From JBBDYG01 sp040901765 (lineage in GTDB: Bacteria > Planctomycetota > Planctomycetia > Pirellulales > Lacipirellulaceae), in contig JBBDYG010000043.1 of assembly GCA_040901765.1 (NCBI GenBank), positions 62,001 to 126,000 on the forward strand: a DNA stretch of 64,000 nucleotides, in the 5' to 3' direction. A program made the translations under genes and the position numbers. Below the pieces are notes generated by a model. It did not search any database, was not told the DNA's origin, and saw only the letters and a list, made by a program, of their open reading frames with translations. Shown here piece by piece: positions 24,836-34,403 of the stretch; position 1 is the first letter of the stretch; every line of letters begins with the position of its first letter.

Positions 24836-27769
24836 CTAAGCCTGATTCTTCGCCCGCCCCAAATTCAACTCCAACAACCGCCCCAGAATCTCCTCCTCCG
24901 CCAAATCCGCCGGCCACCCATACGCTGCTGCTACCGCCGCGTCCAAGCGGCGATGCAAATTGTCGAGCCACGTCGGCCGCTGGTTGTAGAGATTCGTGAG
25001 CGTCCGCTTCTTTAACTCCTTCGCGCACTCTTCGTCTTTGGGAACGAGCCGCGGATAGCGGACGGTGGCAATGGTGGGTGAGGGGCTGGGGACTGGGGGC
25101 TGGGGGCTAGAAATGTAGCGTCGCCAGGGACCGTCCGTGGAGCCGGGAAATTCGAGGATTTCCTCGCGGGTCCACTCGGGCGGGTTCAGCCAATTGGTGC
25201 GCAGCTCATCCAACTCCTTCGCCGCCGCCGCAATCTCCGCCCGCTGCGCGTCGGTCGGTGCGGGGAAGGGGAAGGTCTCGAAGCAGGTGGTTGGCGTGTA
25301 GCGGAAACCGCTTTCCTTCTCGCGCAGTTGTGTACCTTGTGACAGCGCCCAGATTTGATGGATGCGAGAGTGCAACAGGGCAAACATGTAATCTTCGGAA
25401 GTTGCGAAGACAATTAGTTGATGATCAGGCAGGATCGGCTGTTGAACCCAAATGAACAACCGATGCTTTGAAGTCGTGGTGGTTACGAGAAATCGATTGA
25501 GACTCTGAACTGCCTGCCGCATCGCCGGTCGCATCCTTTGTGGTCGCCACCAATTTGTCCGTAGCCATTCGTTCCGATTCTCGTCGCGGCTTGGCTTAAC
25601 GCGTTCGACGACCAGTTTATGAGGCCTTTCAAACAAACACGCCTCTTTAAGTGTGAGCTCGGCATTGTCTATTATCCATCGGTAAGTTCGAGATTGAAGC
25701 AGATCTCTGCTATTTACCGTTGGACGCAATACGTCGCTGTTGGGCTTGCTGTGAGGATTACCGCTGACTCGCAAAAGTTCGAGTGCCTCGTGCTCTGGAA
25801 TATCGAAACTGCCACCCTTACAGCTACCAAGGAAGGAGATCCCCTGGTTTTCTGGCAATACAAGTGCGTTAGTGATTGCTGCGCCTGCGGTCAAATTTGG
25901 GTGGATCTCGGCTACATCGTGGCCGTCGAGCGTTTTGCCAACCTTCTCAATTCCATCGTCGAAACCGACCATACTAACGTGAACCATCGCGCCATCGAGA
26001 ATCCACTCGCGATCACTTACGGCGAAGAATATGTCCCCTGACTCTTTAATGCTCTCCAATACTACTCGATTCGCTCCACCTCGAATTCCTTGTGTCGCAA
26101 GCAATCCGGCTCTGTGAATCCGTTTCCGCTTGATTGCATCTCGCCCCTTTTCAAACCAATAGCAGCACAGATCGGCACCACCTGGCACACGGCCATCATA
26201 GTGTCTGCGCAATTTGCTAACATACTCATCGCCCAATCCACCGCGCATGAGCTTATCACCCAAAAACGGCGGATTCCCCACAATGAAATCGGCCTCCGGC
26301 CACTCCGGTTCTTTCGGGTGTTCGGGATCGGACAGATCGAGGATCGCGTCCATGAGTTGGATCGTTTCGATTGGCTCCAGGACGGGGTTGCTGTTGGGGG
26401 TGAAGCCGTTTTGGATCATCCATTGCAGGTAGCCGATCCAGATGACGACCGACGCCAGTTCTTGGGCGTAGGGGTTGATTTCGATGCCGGCCAGTTGCGT
26501 GGGGCGGACTTGCGGGAACAGGCCCAGGTCGCGGGTTTGGGCGTAGCTGATCACTTCTTTGTTGAGATCGAGCAGTAGATTGATGGCGACGTACAAAAAG
26601 TTGCCGCTGCCGCACGCCGGGTCGAGGATGCGGACGTGGGCCAACCGCTCGCTGAAGTCGATCAACTTGCGCTGCATTTTTGCGGCGGGGCCGGTAATGC
26701 GTTTCGGCGCGCCCTTGGTCATTCCGCCGGGCGCTTTTCCTTTCGTCTTTACCTCCGCCCACAGCTTGTCGCACTCGGCTTTTACTTCCGCCCACTCCCG
26801 CCGCAGCGGCGTCATCACCACCGGTTCCAGCAGCGTGAGAATATCTTCGCGGCTCGTGTAGTGCGCGCCGATCTGCGACCGCTTCGCCGGATCGAGCGAC
26901 CGCTCGAACAGCGTGCCGAAGATCGAAGGCTCGACGCTAGCCCAATCGTAGCCGGTGATAACGAGCAGTTCGTCGATGTCTTCGCGCTTCAGCTCCAGCA
27001 CGTCGGAGTCGTTGAACAGCCCGCCATTGAAGTAGCGGATTTCATCGGCCCCGAAGTCGCCGCCGCGGGCCATCGCCGTGAACAGCAAGCGCAGGCGGTC
27101 GGTAAGTTTGCGCGGGTCGGCCTTGCTCGATTGCAATAGCCGGGTAAAGAGTTTTTCGGGCAGCAGCCGCACGTCCTCGGCGAACATGCAAAACATGAGC
27201 TTCATCAGAAAGTGCGCCGCCGCATGGGCTTCCTCCCCGCGCAGACGTAACCGATCGGCGAGCTTGCCGAATAGCTCGGCCGCTTGCTTGGTGATGCTCT
27301 CGGTGGTGAGGCCCGGCCGCAACGCATCAGGGTCAGTGAATAGCTTGCGAAGCTTGTCAAAGTTCTCCGGCTCTGCGAGACCTTCCAAATTGAACCGATG
27401 CACGACCTTCGCCGTGCGGGTAAAGTTCGTATGAATCTCGAACCGGTCGAGATCGCACACGACCAAGAGCGGCGGGTTCTCCAAATCTTCGCGGTAGCGC
27501 AAAAGCTGAGTGTACGCGGCTTCGAGATTCTTGTGCTTGCCTTTGTACTCCCAGCCGAAGTGGTCCTTCATCCAAACGTCGGCCCACCCCTGCGCCCCCG
27601 CCGTGTCGCGGACCCCGCGCTCGAAGGTGTACCATGCGCCGTCGGGATCGGCCTCGGCAGGCTTGGGCTGGCCCAAAAGTTCGCACAAGTCGAGAAAATG
27701 CTGCTGACAAGCACTCCGCTCCGACAGATCGGCCCGTTGCCATTTGGCGATAAACTGCTGCGGCGTCAT
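24836..27769 (-). CDS. MmeI-like (type IIG/IIL) restriction-methyltransferase
   Basis: Single-polypeptide DNA methyltransferase with an apparent N-terminal nuclease. Near residue 64-76, ADVWMKDHFGWEYKGK gives a D...ExK nuclease signature. The central methylase has motif I LDPACGSGNFLYVAINLL and motif IV DFIVGNPPFLGDKLM (NPPF, N6-adenine type). A target-recognition region and C-terminal helices (RTLTNLYNQRPTWLDNLH) follow. The ATG at 27769 is preferred to 27811. Near the C terminus a Pro/Ser insert (SSPQPPVPSPSPTIA) comes from a CCCCAGCCCC tract. Recognition site unknown; no specificity subunit is needed in this class. Confidence 0.87.
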   Translation of the reverse strand: MTPQQFIAKWQRADLSERSACQQHFLDLCELLGQPKPAEADPDGAWYTFERGVRDTAGAQGWADVWMKDHFGWEYKGKHKNLEAAYTQLLRYREDLENPPLLVVCDLDRFEIHTNFTRTAKVVHRFNLEGLAEPENFDKLRKLFTDPDALRPGLTTESITKQAAELFGKLADRLRLRGEEAHAAAHFLMKLMFCMFAEDVRLLPEKLFTRLLQSSKADPRKLTDRLRLLFTAMARGGDFGADEIRYFNGGLFNDSDVLELKREDIDELLVITGYDWASVEPSIFGTLFERSLDPAKRSQIGAHYTSREDILTLLEPVVMTPLRREWAEVKAECDKLWAEVKTKGKAPGGMTKGAPKRITGPAAKMQRKLIDFSERLAHVRILDPACGSGNFLYVAINLLLDLNKEVISYAQTRDLGLFPQVRPTQLAGIEINPYAQELASVVIWIGYLQWMIQNGFTPNSNPVLEPIETIQLMDAILDLSDPEHPKEPEWPEADFIVGNPPFLGDKLMRGGLGDEYVSKLRRHYDGRVPGGADLCCYWFEKGRDAIKRKRIHRAGLLATQGIRGGANRVVLESIKESGDIFFAVSDREWILDGAMVHVSMVGFDDGIEKVGKTLDGHDVAEIHPNLTAGAAITNALVLPENQGISFLGSCKGGSFDIPEHEALELLRVSGNPHSKPNSDVLRPTVNSRDLLQSRTYRWIIDNAELTLKEACLFERPHKLVVERVKPSRDENRNEWLRTNWWRPQRMRPAMRQAVQSLNRFLVTTTTSKHRLFIWVQQPILPDHQLIVFATSEDYMFALLHSRIHQIWALSQGTQLREKESGFRYTPTTCFETFPFPAPTDAQRAEIAAAAKELDELRTNWLNPPEWTREEILEFPGSTDGPWRRYISSPQPPVPSPSPTIATVRYPRLVPKDEECAKELKKRTLTNLYNQRPTWLDNLHRRLDAAVAAAYGWPADLAEEEILGRLLELNLGRAKNQA

Positions 27770-27833
27770 GCGCGCCTCGTGGGGAAGAATAGGTTCACCC
27801 CATGATGCCACGCCTTGCGGAAACTAGCAACCA

Positions 27834-28256
27834 GTAGCATGGCTCCTTGAGCCGTGCGTGGTAAGCCTATCAATCTACACGCACGGCTCAAGGAGCCATG
27901 CTACGAAACTCTTCCAACTCTCTTGTTGAAAAAAGCCACTCATTATGAAAGTGTACAGGCGACCAATTCTATCCACACGAAAGCAAGTACGCCATGCGAT
28001 TCCCCGCTCGTCCCCCGCCCTAGTTCGCTCGCCACTCTATATTCCGCATTCCGCACCCGCCGGGGCGGGAACTCCGCATTCAGAAGCCGTTCGCGGTGCG
28101 GGCTGCACTCGACGAGGTCATCAAAACCCACGGCGGCTGGCCCGGGGCGTTTCATTCCGAGCCGAAGACCGAGTAACCTCCCGCCGTAGCATGGCTCCTT
28201 GAGCCGTGCGAGAGGTCTGTTCCCTATGCCACGCACGGCTCAAGGAGCCATGCTAC
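27834..28256. repeat. twin perfect hairpins flanking a possible gene remnant
   Basis: Hairpin 1: arms 27834-27860 and 27878-27904, 27 bp perfect. Hairpin 2: arms 28186-28210 and 28232-28256, 25 bp perfect and the same sequence (beginning GTAGCATGGCTCCTTGAG). Between them, a frame ending at 28176 reads VRAALDEVIKTHGGWPGAFH with no start, possibly the tail of a lost gene. Otherwise 27812-28456 appears empty. Confidence 0.8.
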
Positions 28257-28456
28257 ACCACGTAAGTGGCAATCCGGAACCTCCATCTGCCGCACCCACC
28301 CCAACCCGCGTCAATCGGCTTGGCCTTCCGCTGCGCCTATCGATGCCAGACTTGAACCCAATTTGTGCCAGGGCGCGCACGTGGCACAAACGCGGTTTTC
28401 CCGAGAGTTTTTCCAAAAACCGAGTGGCGCGTGGCACAAACTTGGCCCCTCGCTCC

Positions 28457-29683
28457 TCACTCCTCCCCAAACCAAAAGATCTGCCCATTGTTCGTCGTCC
28501 AATACACCTCGCCGTTGTCGTCTTCACCGTACGTGATGATCGGCAGACCGTTCGACTTGATGGGGCGGACGGCGGTGGTCTTCTTCGCTTCTTGGTCGTA
28601 CCACGCGGCCCACATCAGGCCGGAGACGTAGTCGCCGTAGAGATAACCGCCGGTGAGCGACGGCGCCCGCTGGCCGCGATAGACGTTGCCGCCAGTGACG
28701 GACTTGCCGACGTCGTGGTGATACTCGACGACCGGCTCGATGAGCCGCGGTTCCGGCTCGACGCCGCCGGGACCAAACTTGTGCTTGCCCTCGCGGAGGT
28801 TCCAGCCGTAGTTGCCGCCTTTGACGATGATGTCCACTTCCTCCCACAACTCCTGGCCGACGTCGGCCGCCCAGCACTCACCCGTTTCACGGTCGAACGA
28901 CATCCGCCAAATGTTGCGAATCCCATACGCCCAAATTTCGGGCCGCGCAAGCTTCGGGAATTCCACAAACGGGTTGTCCTTGGGAATCGCGTAGTTCTGG
29001 CCTTCGCTTTTGCCGTTCACATCAATCCGCAAAATTTTTCCCAGCAGCGTCTGCAAGTTCTGGCCGTTCATGTGGGGATCGTTCCCCGAGCCGCCATCTC
29101 CGAGGCCCACGTACAGGTAACCATCGGGCCCGAATACAATCGTCCCGCCGTTGTGGTTCCAATACGGCTGGTCGATCGTCATGATCACTTCTTCGCTTTT
29201 GGGGTCGGCCTTATTGGGATCGTCCTTTGATACACGGAACCGCGAGATGACCGACAGCATCGGTTTCTCCTCGGTTGGCAGCGCCGTATAGTAAACGAAA
29301 AACTCGCCGTTCTGTTTGTACTTGGGGTGAAACGCGAGGCCCAAGAACCCTTCTTCATTGTTCTTCGTGAACGGCGCGACCTGATCGCGAATATCGAGAA
29401 ACATCGCCGGCTGGCTTACCTGCTGATCGTTGGGAATGACGTGGATCGTCCCCCACTGCGTAGCGATGAACACGCGGTTCGTGCCGTCGCCCGCGCCGGT
29501 AATGACAATCGGCCGCACTTCGCGCGTGACGCCTTCGTCGGCGCCGGTCAGATCGTCCGGCCACTGGAGATTGGGAAACGCCCGTTCGATTTTTACGGGC
29601 AACGGTTGCTCATTGATTTCGGCTCGCGCTTGCAGGGAATATGCAAGCACCATTGCCACATAAGTTGCGACTTCAAACTTCAC
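28457..29683 (-). CDS. secreted PQQ-dependent sugar dehydrogenase-like protein
   Basis: Six-bladed beta-propeller of the soluble glucose dehydrogenase/sorbosone dehydrogenase family. Typical stretches are NNEEGFLGLAFHPKYKQNG, YWNHNGGTIVFGPDGYLYVG, LGKILRIDVNG and PEIWAYGIRNIWRMSFD. The best start is the GTG at 29683: it has AGGAG upstream and yields a signal peptide ending SLQARAE. Longer frames add unlike sequence. 408 residues, complete. PQQ binding and substrate are inferred from family; many planctomycete members are uncharacterised. Confidence 0.88.
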   Translation of the reverse strand: MKFEVATYVAMVLAYSLQARAEINEQPLPVKIERAFPNLQWPDDLTGADEGVTREVRPIVITGAGDGTNRVFIATQWGTIHVIPNDQQVSQPAMFLDIRDQVAPFTKNNEEGFLGLAFHPKYKQNGEFFVYYTALPTEEKPMLSVISRFRVSKDDPNKADPKSEEVIMTIDQPYWNHNGGTIVFGPDGYLYVGLGDGGSGNDPHMNGQNLQTLLGKILRIDVNGKSEGQNYAIPKDNPFVEFPKLARPEIWAYGIRNIWRMSFDRETGECWAADVGQELWEEVDIIVKGGNYGWNLREGKHKFGPGGVEPEPRLIEPVVEYHHDVGKSVTGGNVYRGQRAPSLTGGYLYGDYVSGLMWAAWYDQEAKKTTAVRPIKSNGLPIITYGEDDNGEVYWTTNNGQIFWFGEE

Positions 29684-30041
29684 GGTGAAACTCCTGATTG
29701 ATGTTTTTAAGGAAGCCTGTCTTGCGTCTCTGTCGAAACGCAGATTTCGCGGCTGCATTATAACCTCGCTAGCGGCCATAGTGTATTCACCTTTAGCAGC
29801 CGAGAATACTTGACTTTCCCCCACGCGAGCATGAAACTGACGCTGCTTACATCCCCTACCGCTTTTTGAGCCAAATGGCTCCGGGGTGGGAAGGGGCATG
29901 GGGTGGATTCTTGCGGCGGTTCTCGCCGTTGGGTCGAGCTGACCGGTTCGCTGCCGCAATGCGCATCCATTTCAGCGACAACGCTCACATTGGCAATTCA
30001 CTGATTCGTCGGCTTGCAACTCGGATTCTGGAGGCTGTGAC
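29684..30041. other. divergent intergenic region
   Basis: Separates the divergent dehydrogenase-like and PEP-CTERM genes, so it must carry both promoters. I see no clear promoter consensus, repeat or RNA fold that I can support. Confidence 0.4.
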
Positions 30042-33000
30042 ATGATCCATCGCGTCCATTCGTCGGCCCTTCTTGCGGTTGCGCTCGGTGCAATTGCGAT
30101 GCTATCTGAACTCGCCAACGCCTTGCCGCGCACTTGGATTGGCGGCAACGTCAATTGGGATGACGGTGGCAGCACCTCCAACTGGACTCCGGCCGACGAG
30201 CCGGACTTGGATGACGAGGCAATCTTCAACACGGCCAACACAGTCAATCTGGGCACGAATAATTCGCTGCAAGCGCTCACGATGTCGGCCGGCATTGATC
30301 TCATTACCAACGATTTCGACCTGACCGTCGATGGTTTGGTGCAACTGGCTGACGCCAACACAAATCTGATCGTTCGCGGCAGCGCCTCGGTGGTTGCCGC
30401 CGACAGCGTCACTATCAATTCCGGCGCCGATCTGGAACTCGACGGAGGGACGATCAGTACGGTGGAGGAAACGGGCAATGGGCTGTTCGAGATCAACGCC
30501 GGCGGCCAATTGAGTGGACACGGCTCGGTTGCCCTCTTGGATGGCGTCGCGGCTGGTACGGTGCTGATGATCAACGACGGTACCATCTCGGCGTCGCGAG
30601 CGCCGCTTGTCCTCTTTGGCGCTCCGCAGGTGGGAACGCTCTCGATTGACCCTTTCGACTCAACCGACTCTGAATTGGACCTCGACGGGCTGAGCGGCAA
30701 CGGCATTGTCAACGTGTTCCGCAATCAAACGCTCGATATCAACGTGATGCTCTTCGACGCCTTCAGCGGCGATCTGAATTTGTTCCACAATTCCACTTTT
30801 AGTCTTTCGTCGGCGCTTACACTCGATACCGGCACGATCGACGTCGACAATGGATTCATCGACAACGGTTTTCCAGCGCCCGATGTCCCCGCCGGAGTGG
30901 CGTTCTTCGACGCGGCGCTAACGCAGACGGGTGGAACAATCACCGTGATTGACGACGATGGCACGCTGCAACTCGACGGCGTGTTCACCATGAACGGCGG
31001 CAGCCTCGTGAATAATGGCACCGTAATCTTCAATGCGAACGCGACGATCGCTGCCGCAGCCAGTTTCACGATGCCGACCAGCACCTCGAGCCTCATGGTC
31101 AACGCCGGCGTCACGGTCAACGTCGATCAGACGAATTTCAACACCGATGGACTTGGGACAGTAACTAACGTGACCACGATCGAAGCGGGCGGCATTCTGG
31201 ACATTGACTTGGGAGCCGCAGCAGACGAAGGCCTCTCAGGCACGATCAATCTTAACGGAGGCGAGCTCGACGTCACAACGGACGACACCGACTGGGCGCT
31301 TGACGGCTCGGGGAGCGTAAACGTCGGCGCGAGCACCGGCACTTCGCTGATCAATGGCGAACGCGTGGTCGTCAGCAATCCGATTTCCGTGGGCGCTAAT
31401 TCGACGCTCGAAGTCAATGCTCCAACGACCTGGGAACCCGGCGGCAGCGCCGTCATCAATAGCGGTGCTCTGCTAACGATGGATGGTCTCAACACGATCT
31501 TTAGCGGCGGCGGCTCGTTCACCGGCGCGGGCACGCTCCGCACTAATTCCACATCCACCGTCGAGGCGAACACCACTATCGCCGTCAACACGTTCGATTG
31601 GGACGGCGTCGGCAGCGGCACCGGTCACACGATCAACGACGGCGTCGTCTTCACGATCAACTCGGCCGTGTTCGACACGGACGGCGATATGGACGACCCA
31701 ATCGACATCGGCGGCAACGGCGCTCAGCTCATCGTCAGCGGTCCGACTCAATGGATCATGGAAGGCATACTGGATGCTAACATCGCCGCGGCCGGCACGG
31801 CCACCATTGGCGGCACCTCGCGAATGGTCCTGCAGAGCACCATGAACGTCGACGGCAATACGGAAATCACCGCGCCGGTTACGTTTGGCACAGGCTCGAC
31901 CGTCAGCATCGACGCGGGCATGACGCTCGATGCGAACCCGACGGCAACGTACTCCGGCGGAACGATCGGCGGGCTGGGCACCTTCTCGCCGGCCTCCAGC
32001 AATACGGTCACGAGCAATTCCACTATCAACGCAACAAATTTCGATTTTGACAACGGAAGTTGGACAATCGATGCGGGTGCTCGATTGATCGTGAACGTCG
32101 GCGACTACGATCCAGGGATCGTGCTGAACGGTTTCGATACAACGATCACACTCAATAGCGGCCGAATCAGCGTTGATACGGGTGATGCCAGGTTCGTCAT
32201 GAATAACGTGCTCAATATGAACAGCACGTTCGGCAATTTTGCCATCTGGGAGGGCGAGCCGCTCGACATTGGCAACGATACGGCGGTCCATGACGCCAAA
32301 CTAAACGTCGCCGGATCGGGAGTCGCCCAGATCGGCGTTCCGGTCTACTTCCATTCTGACGCCGATGTCGAGGTTGCAAACGGAGCCACGCTTCAATTTC
32401 TTACCGCCGCTACCGTGAATTTTGATACGGTCAACGGCGCCAACAACGCCCAGTTCACCGGCGGCGGCTTGATCTCCTTTTCAGGGCAGGTCAACGTCAA
32501 CGAGGCGGTCACGCTCGACATGGTCGGCGGTATTGTCAGCTTGGACGGACTCGACGGCGTTGGCGAACTCATCAACATCGACGCGCCGCTGATGATCAAC
32601 GCGGACACGGTGACCAGCTTTGGTCGCAACAACGGCGGCGGCGGCGTCAACACGCTCGACATCGACAACAATGTCGGAACCGGCTCGCTTTCGGTGAATC
32701 TTCCGACTGACGCCGAGTGGACCCTCAATGCCCCCGGGGTGATGAACCTCGTCAACGATAACGCGCCCGCGACGCTGCTCGCTGGCAGTGAAATAAACCT
32801 CAATGGTACGGTCAACGTCAGCGGTGATGTGAGGACCACGGCTCGTGTCGACATCGGCTCGACGGGCGTTGTCAATGTCAACACGGCCGCCGAACCGCTA
32901 CGGCTGGCCGGCGGCAACAACACGTTCGCTCCCAACTTGATCGCCGGCGGCGCTATCAACGGACCGGGCCTCCTGGGTGCCGATACCGGAGCGGCGCTGA

Positions 33001-34403
33001 GCGGCTTCGGCACGATCAATGCATCCATCGATTTCGACGGCGACTCCGAACTAATCGCTTCGGGCGGTTTGCTCGACGTGAACGCCACAATCACCGACGT
33101 CGGCAGGCTCCGTGTTGTTGGGCCGGGTGTGCTCGATCTTGCTTTAGCCTTGAACACCAGCGTCACTGACAACGGTATCCGCATGGTGGGAGGCACGATC
33201 CAAGGCGCGGCGATAACAACCCAAAATCTCAAGGGAATTACTGGCTTCGGCATCGTGAGCAATCGCATTTTCAATGAAGGCACAATTCAGGCGGCGGGCG
33301 GAATTCTCGAGGTCGAAACCGCGGCCAACGACAACGACTGGGACGGTGCGACCAACGCCGGCCGATTGCTCGCCCACGGGCCTGGGAGCCTGCTCGATCT
33401 GCGCGACAATGCCCTGTTCAACTTTGCGGGAACCGTTCAAGGCATCCAGGACGGTGTGGTCTTTACCAACGGCTTCCAACTCGACTTCAGCCCCGGATCC
33501 ACTCTTTTGCTCAGCGAGGCTACTTACAGATCGAATCGCCAAATTCATTTGGGGGGTGCTCTCACCGTCTTCGCAGGTGCCAACTCGCTCATCGACACCG
33601 AGTTCCTTGAGGTGGTCGATTTCTTAGCCACCAGCACTACAACGCTTGACGGGAATTTGGAGCTAAGAGCCAATCCCTCAATTGTCCGCTCAGGAGCAAC
33701 CTTCAGCGGCGGCGGATCGCTAATTGTGCTCGACGGCAGTAGTCTCATTTTGGCCAACACGGCTGTCGTCGATGTGTTTGTTGAAAACCGCGGGGTGTTG
33801 AGCATCGCCGTCTCAGGTGTCGGCCGTGCCGACGTGCGCGATTATCAACAGATGGCTACCGGCAGCTTTGATGTCAGATTGGATGGCCCAGCCCTCAACC
33901 AATTCGACCGGCTCGTCGTGAGCGGCGCCGCTCAACTTGCCGGTACGATCGATATTCTCCTCGGAGCGGCCGTCAACGTTGGCGACATGTTTACAATCAT
34001 TGCCGCGCCCGGCGGAGTGAGTGGAATGTTCTCCCACATCGACCAACCCGCGGGATTGGATCCCGGCGAGTTCTTTAACGTGAAATACGATCCCGCGTTC
34101 GTGCATCTGGTGGTGGTCGATGCGATCCCCGGCGATTACAACCGAAATGGCGTCGTCGATATGGCTGATTACACGGTCTGGCGAGATTCGCTCGGAGCGT
34201 CTGTGGCGGACTTTGCCGGCGCGGACGGCGATGGAAACGGACTGATCAATCAGCTTGACTACAATCTGTGGATCAGTCAGTTTGGCAACACCGCACCCGG
34301 CGCCGGCACCGGCGCGGCCGTGCCCGAGCCGGCATCCATTTTCCTGCTGATGGCGTTCGTCGCGGTTGCCGCGAGCGGGCGCTTCAAGGTACGCTCCACT
34401 TAG
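30042..34403 (+). CDS. giant secreted beta-helix-like PEP-CTERM protein with dockerin-like repeat
   Basis: A 1453-residue exported protein. It has a signal peptide (LLAVALGAIAMLSELANALP), then many degenerate Asn/Gly/Thr-rich repeats (TINLNGGELDVTTDD-like), as in autotransporter-type or adhesin beta-helices. Near the C terminus GDYNRNGVVDMADYTVWRDS and DGDGNGLINQLDYNLWISQF are paired EF-hand-like dockerin type I motifs. It ends with a PEP-CTERM sorting signal (AVPEPASIFLLMAFVAVAAS plus a basic tail). The architecture is typical for planctomycete surface proteins. The ligand is unknown. Its end overlaps the convergent GH130 gene by 4 bp. Confidence 0.88.
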   Translation: MIHRVHSSALLAVALGAIAMLSELANALPRTWIGGNVNWDDGGSTSNWTPADEPDLDDEAIFNTANTVNLGTNNSLQALTMSAGIDLITNDFDLTVDGLVQLADANTNLIVRGSASVVAADSVTINSGADLELDGGTISTVEETGNGLFEINAGGQLSGHGSVALLDGVAAGTVLMINDGTISASRAPLVLFGAPQVGTLSIDPFDSTDSELDLDGLSGNGIVNVFRNQTLDINVMLFDAFSGDLNLFHNSTFSLSSALTLDTGTIDVDNGFIDNGFPAPDVPAGVAFFDAALTQTGGTITVIDDDGTLQLDGVFTMNGGSLVNNGTVIFNANATIAAAASFTMPTSTSSLMVNAGVTVNVDQTNFNTDGLGTVTNVTTIEAGGILDIDLGAAADEGLSGTINLNGGELDVTTDDTDWALDGSGSVNVGASTGTSLINGERVVVSNPISVGANSTLEVNAPTTWEPGGSAVINSGALLTMDGLNTIFSGGGSFTGAGTLRTNSTSTVEANTTIAVNTFDWDGVGSGTGHTINDGVVFTINSAVFDTDGDMDDPIDIGGNGAQLIVSGPTQWIMEGILDANIAAAGTATIGGTSRMVLQSTMNVDGNTEITAPVTFGTGSTVSIDAGMTLDANPTATYSGGTIGGLGTFSPASSNTVTSNSTINATNFDFDNGSWTIDAGARLIVNVGDYDPGIVLNGFDTTITLNSGRISVDTGDARFVMNNVLNMNSTFGNFAIWEGEPLDIGNDTAVHDAKLNVAGSGVAQIGVPVYFHSDADVEVANGATLQFLTAATVNFDTVNGANNAQFTGGGLISFSGQVNVNEAVTLDMVGGIVSLDGLDGVGELINIDAPLMINADTVTSFGRNNGGGGVNTLDIDNNVGTGSLSVNLPTDAEWTLNAPGVMNLVNDNAPATLLAGSEINLNGTVNVSGDVRTTARVDIGSTGVVNVNTAAEPLRLAGGNNTFAPNLIAGGAINGPGLLGADTGAALSGFGTINASIDFDGDSELIASGGLLDVNATITDVGRLRVVGPGVLDLALALNTSVTDNGIRMVGGTIQGAAITTQNLKGITGFGIVSNRIFNEGTIQAAGGILEVETAANDNDWDGATNAGRLLAHGPGSLLDLRDNALFNFAGTVQGIQDGVVFTNGFQLDFSPGSTLLLSEATYRSNRQIHLGGALTVFAGANSLIDTEFLEVVDFLATSTTTLDGNLELRANPSIVRSGATFSGGGSLIVLDGSSLILANTAVVDVFVENRGVLSIAVSGVGRADVRDYQQMATGSFDVRLDGPALNQFDRLVVSGAAQLAGTIDILLGAAVNVGDMFTIIAAPGGVSGMFSHIDQPAGLDPGEFFNVKYDPAFVHLVVVDAIPGDYNRNGVVDMADYTVWRDSLGASVADFAGADGDGNGLINQLDYNLWISQFGNTAPGAGTGAAVPEPASIFLLMAFVAVAASGRFKVRST

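Noticed and set aside
31473..33548. Several long minus-strand frames under the giant PEP-CTERM protein
   Set aside because: They are shadows of a repetitive, strongly supported plus-strand coding region.
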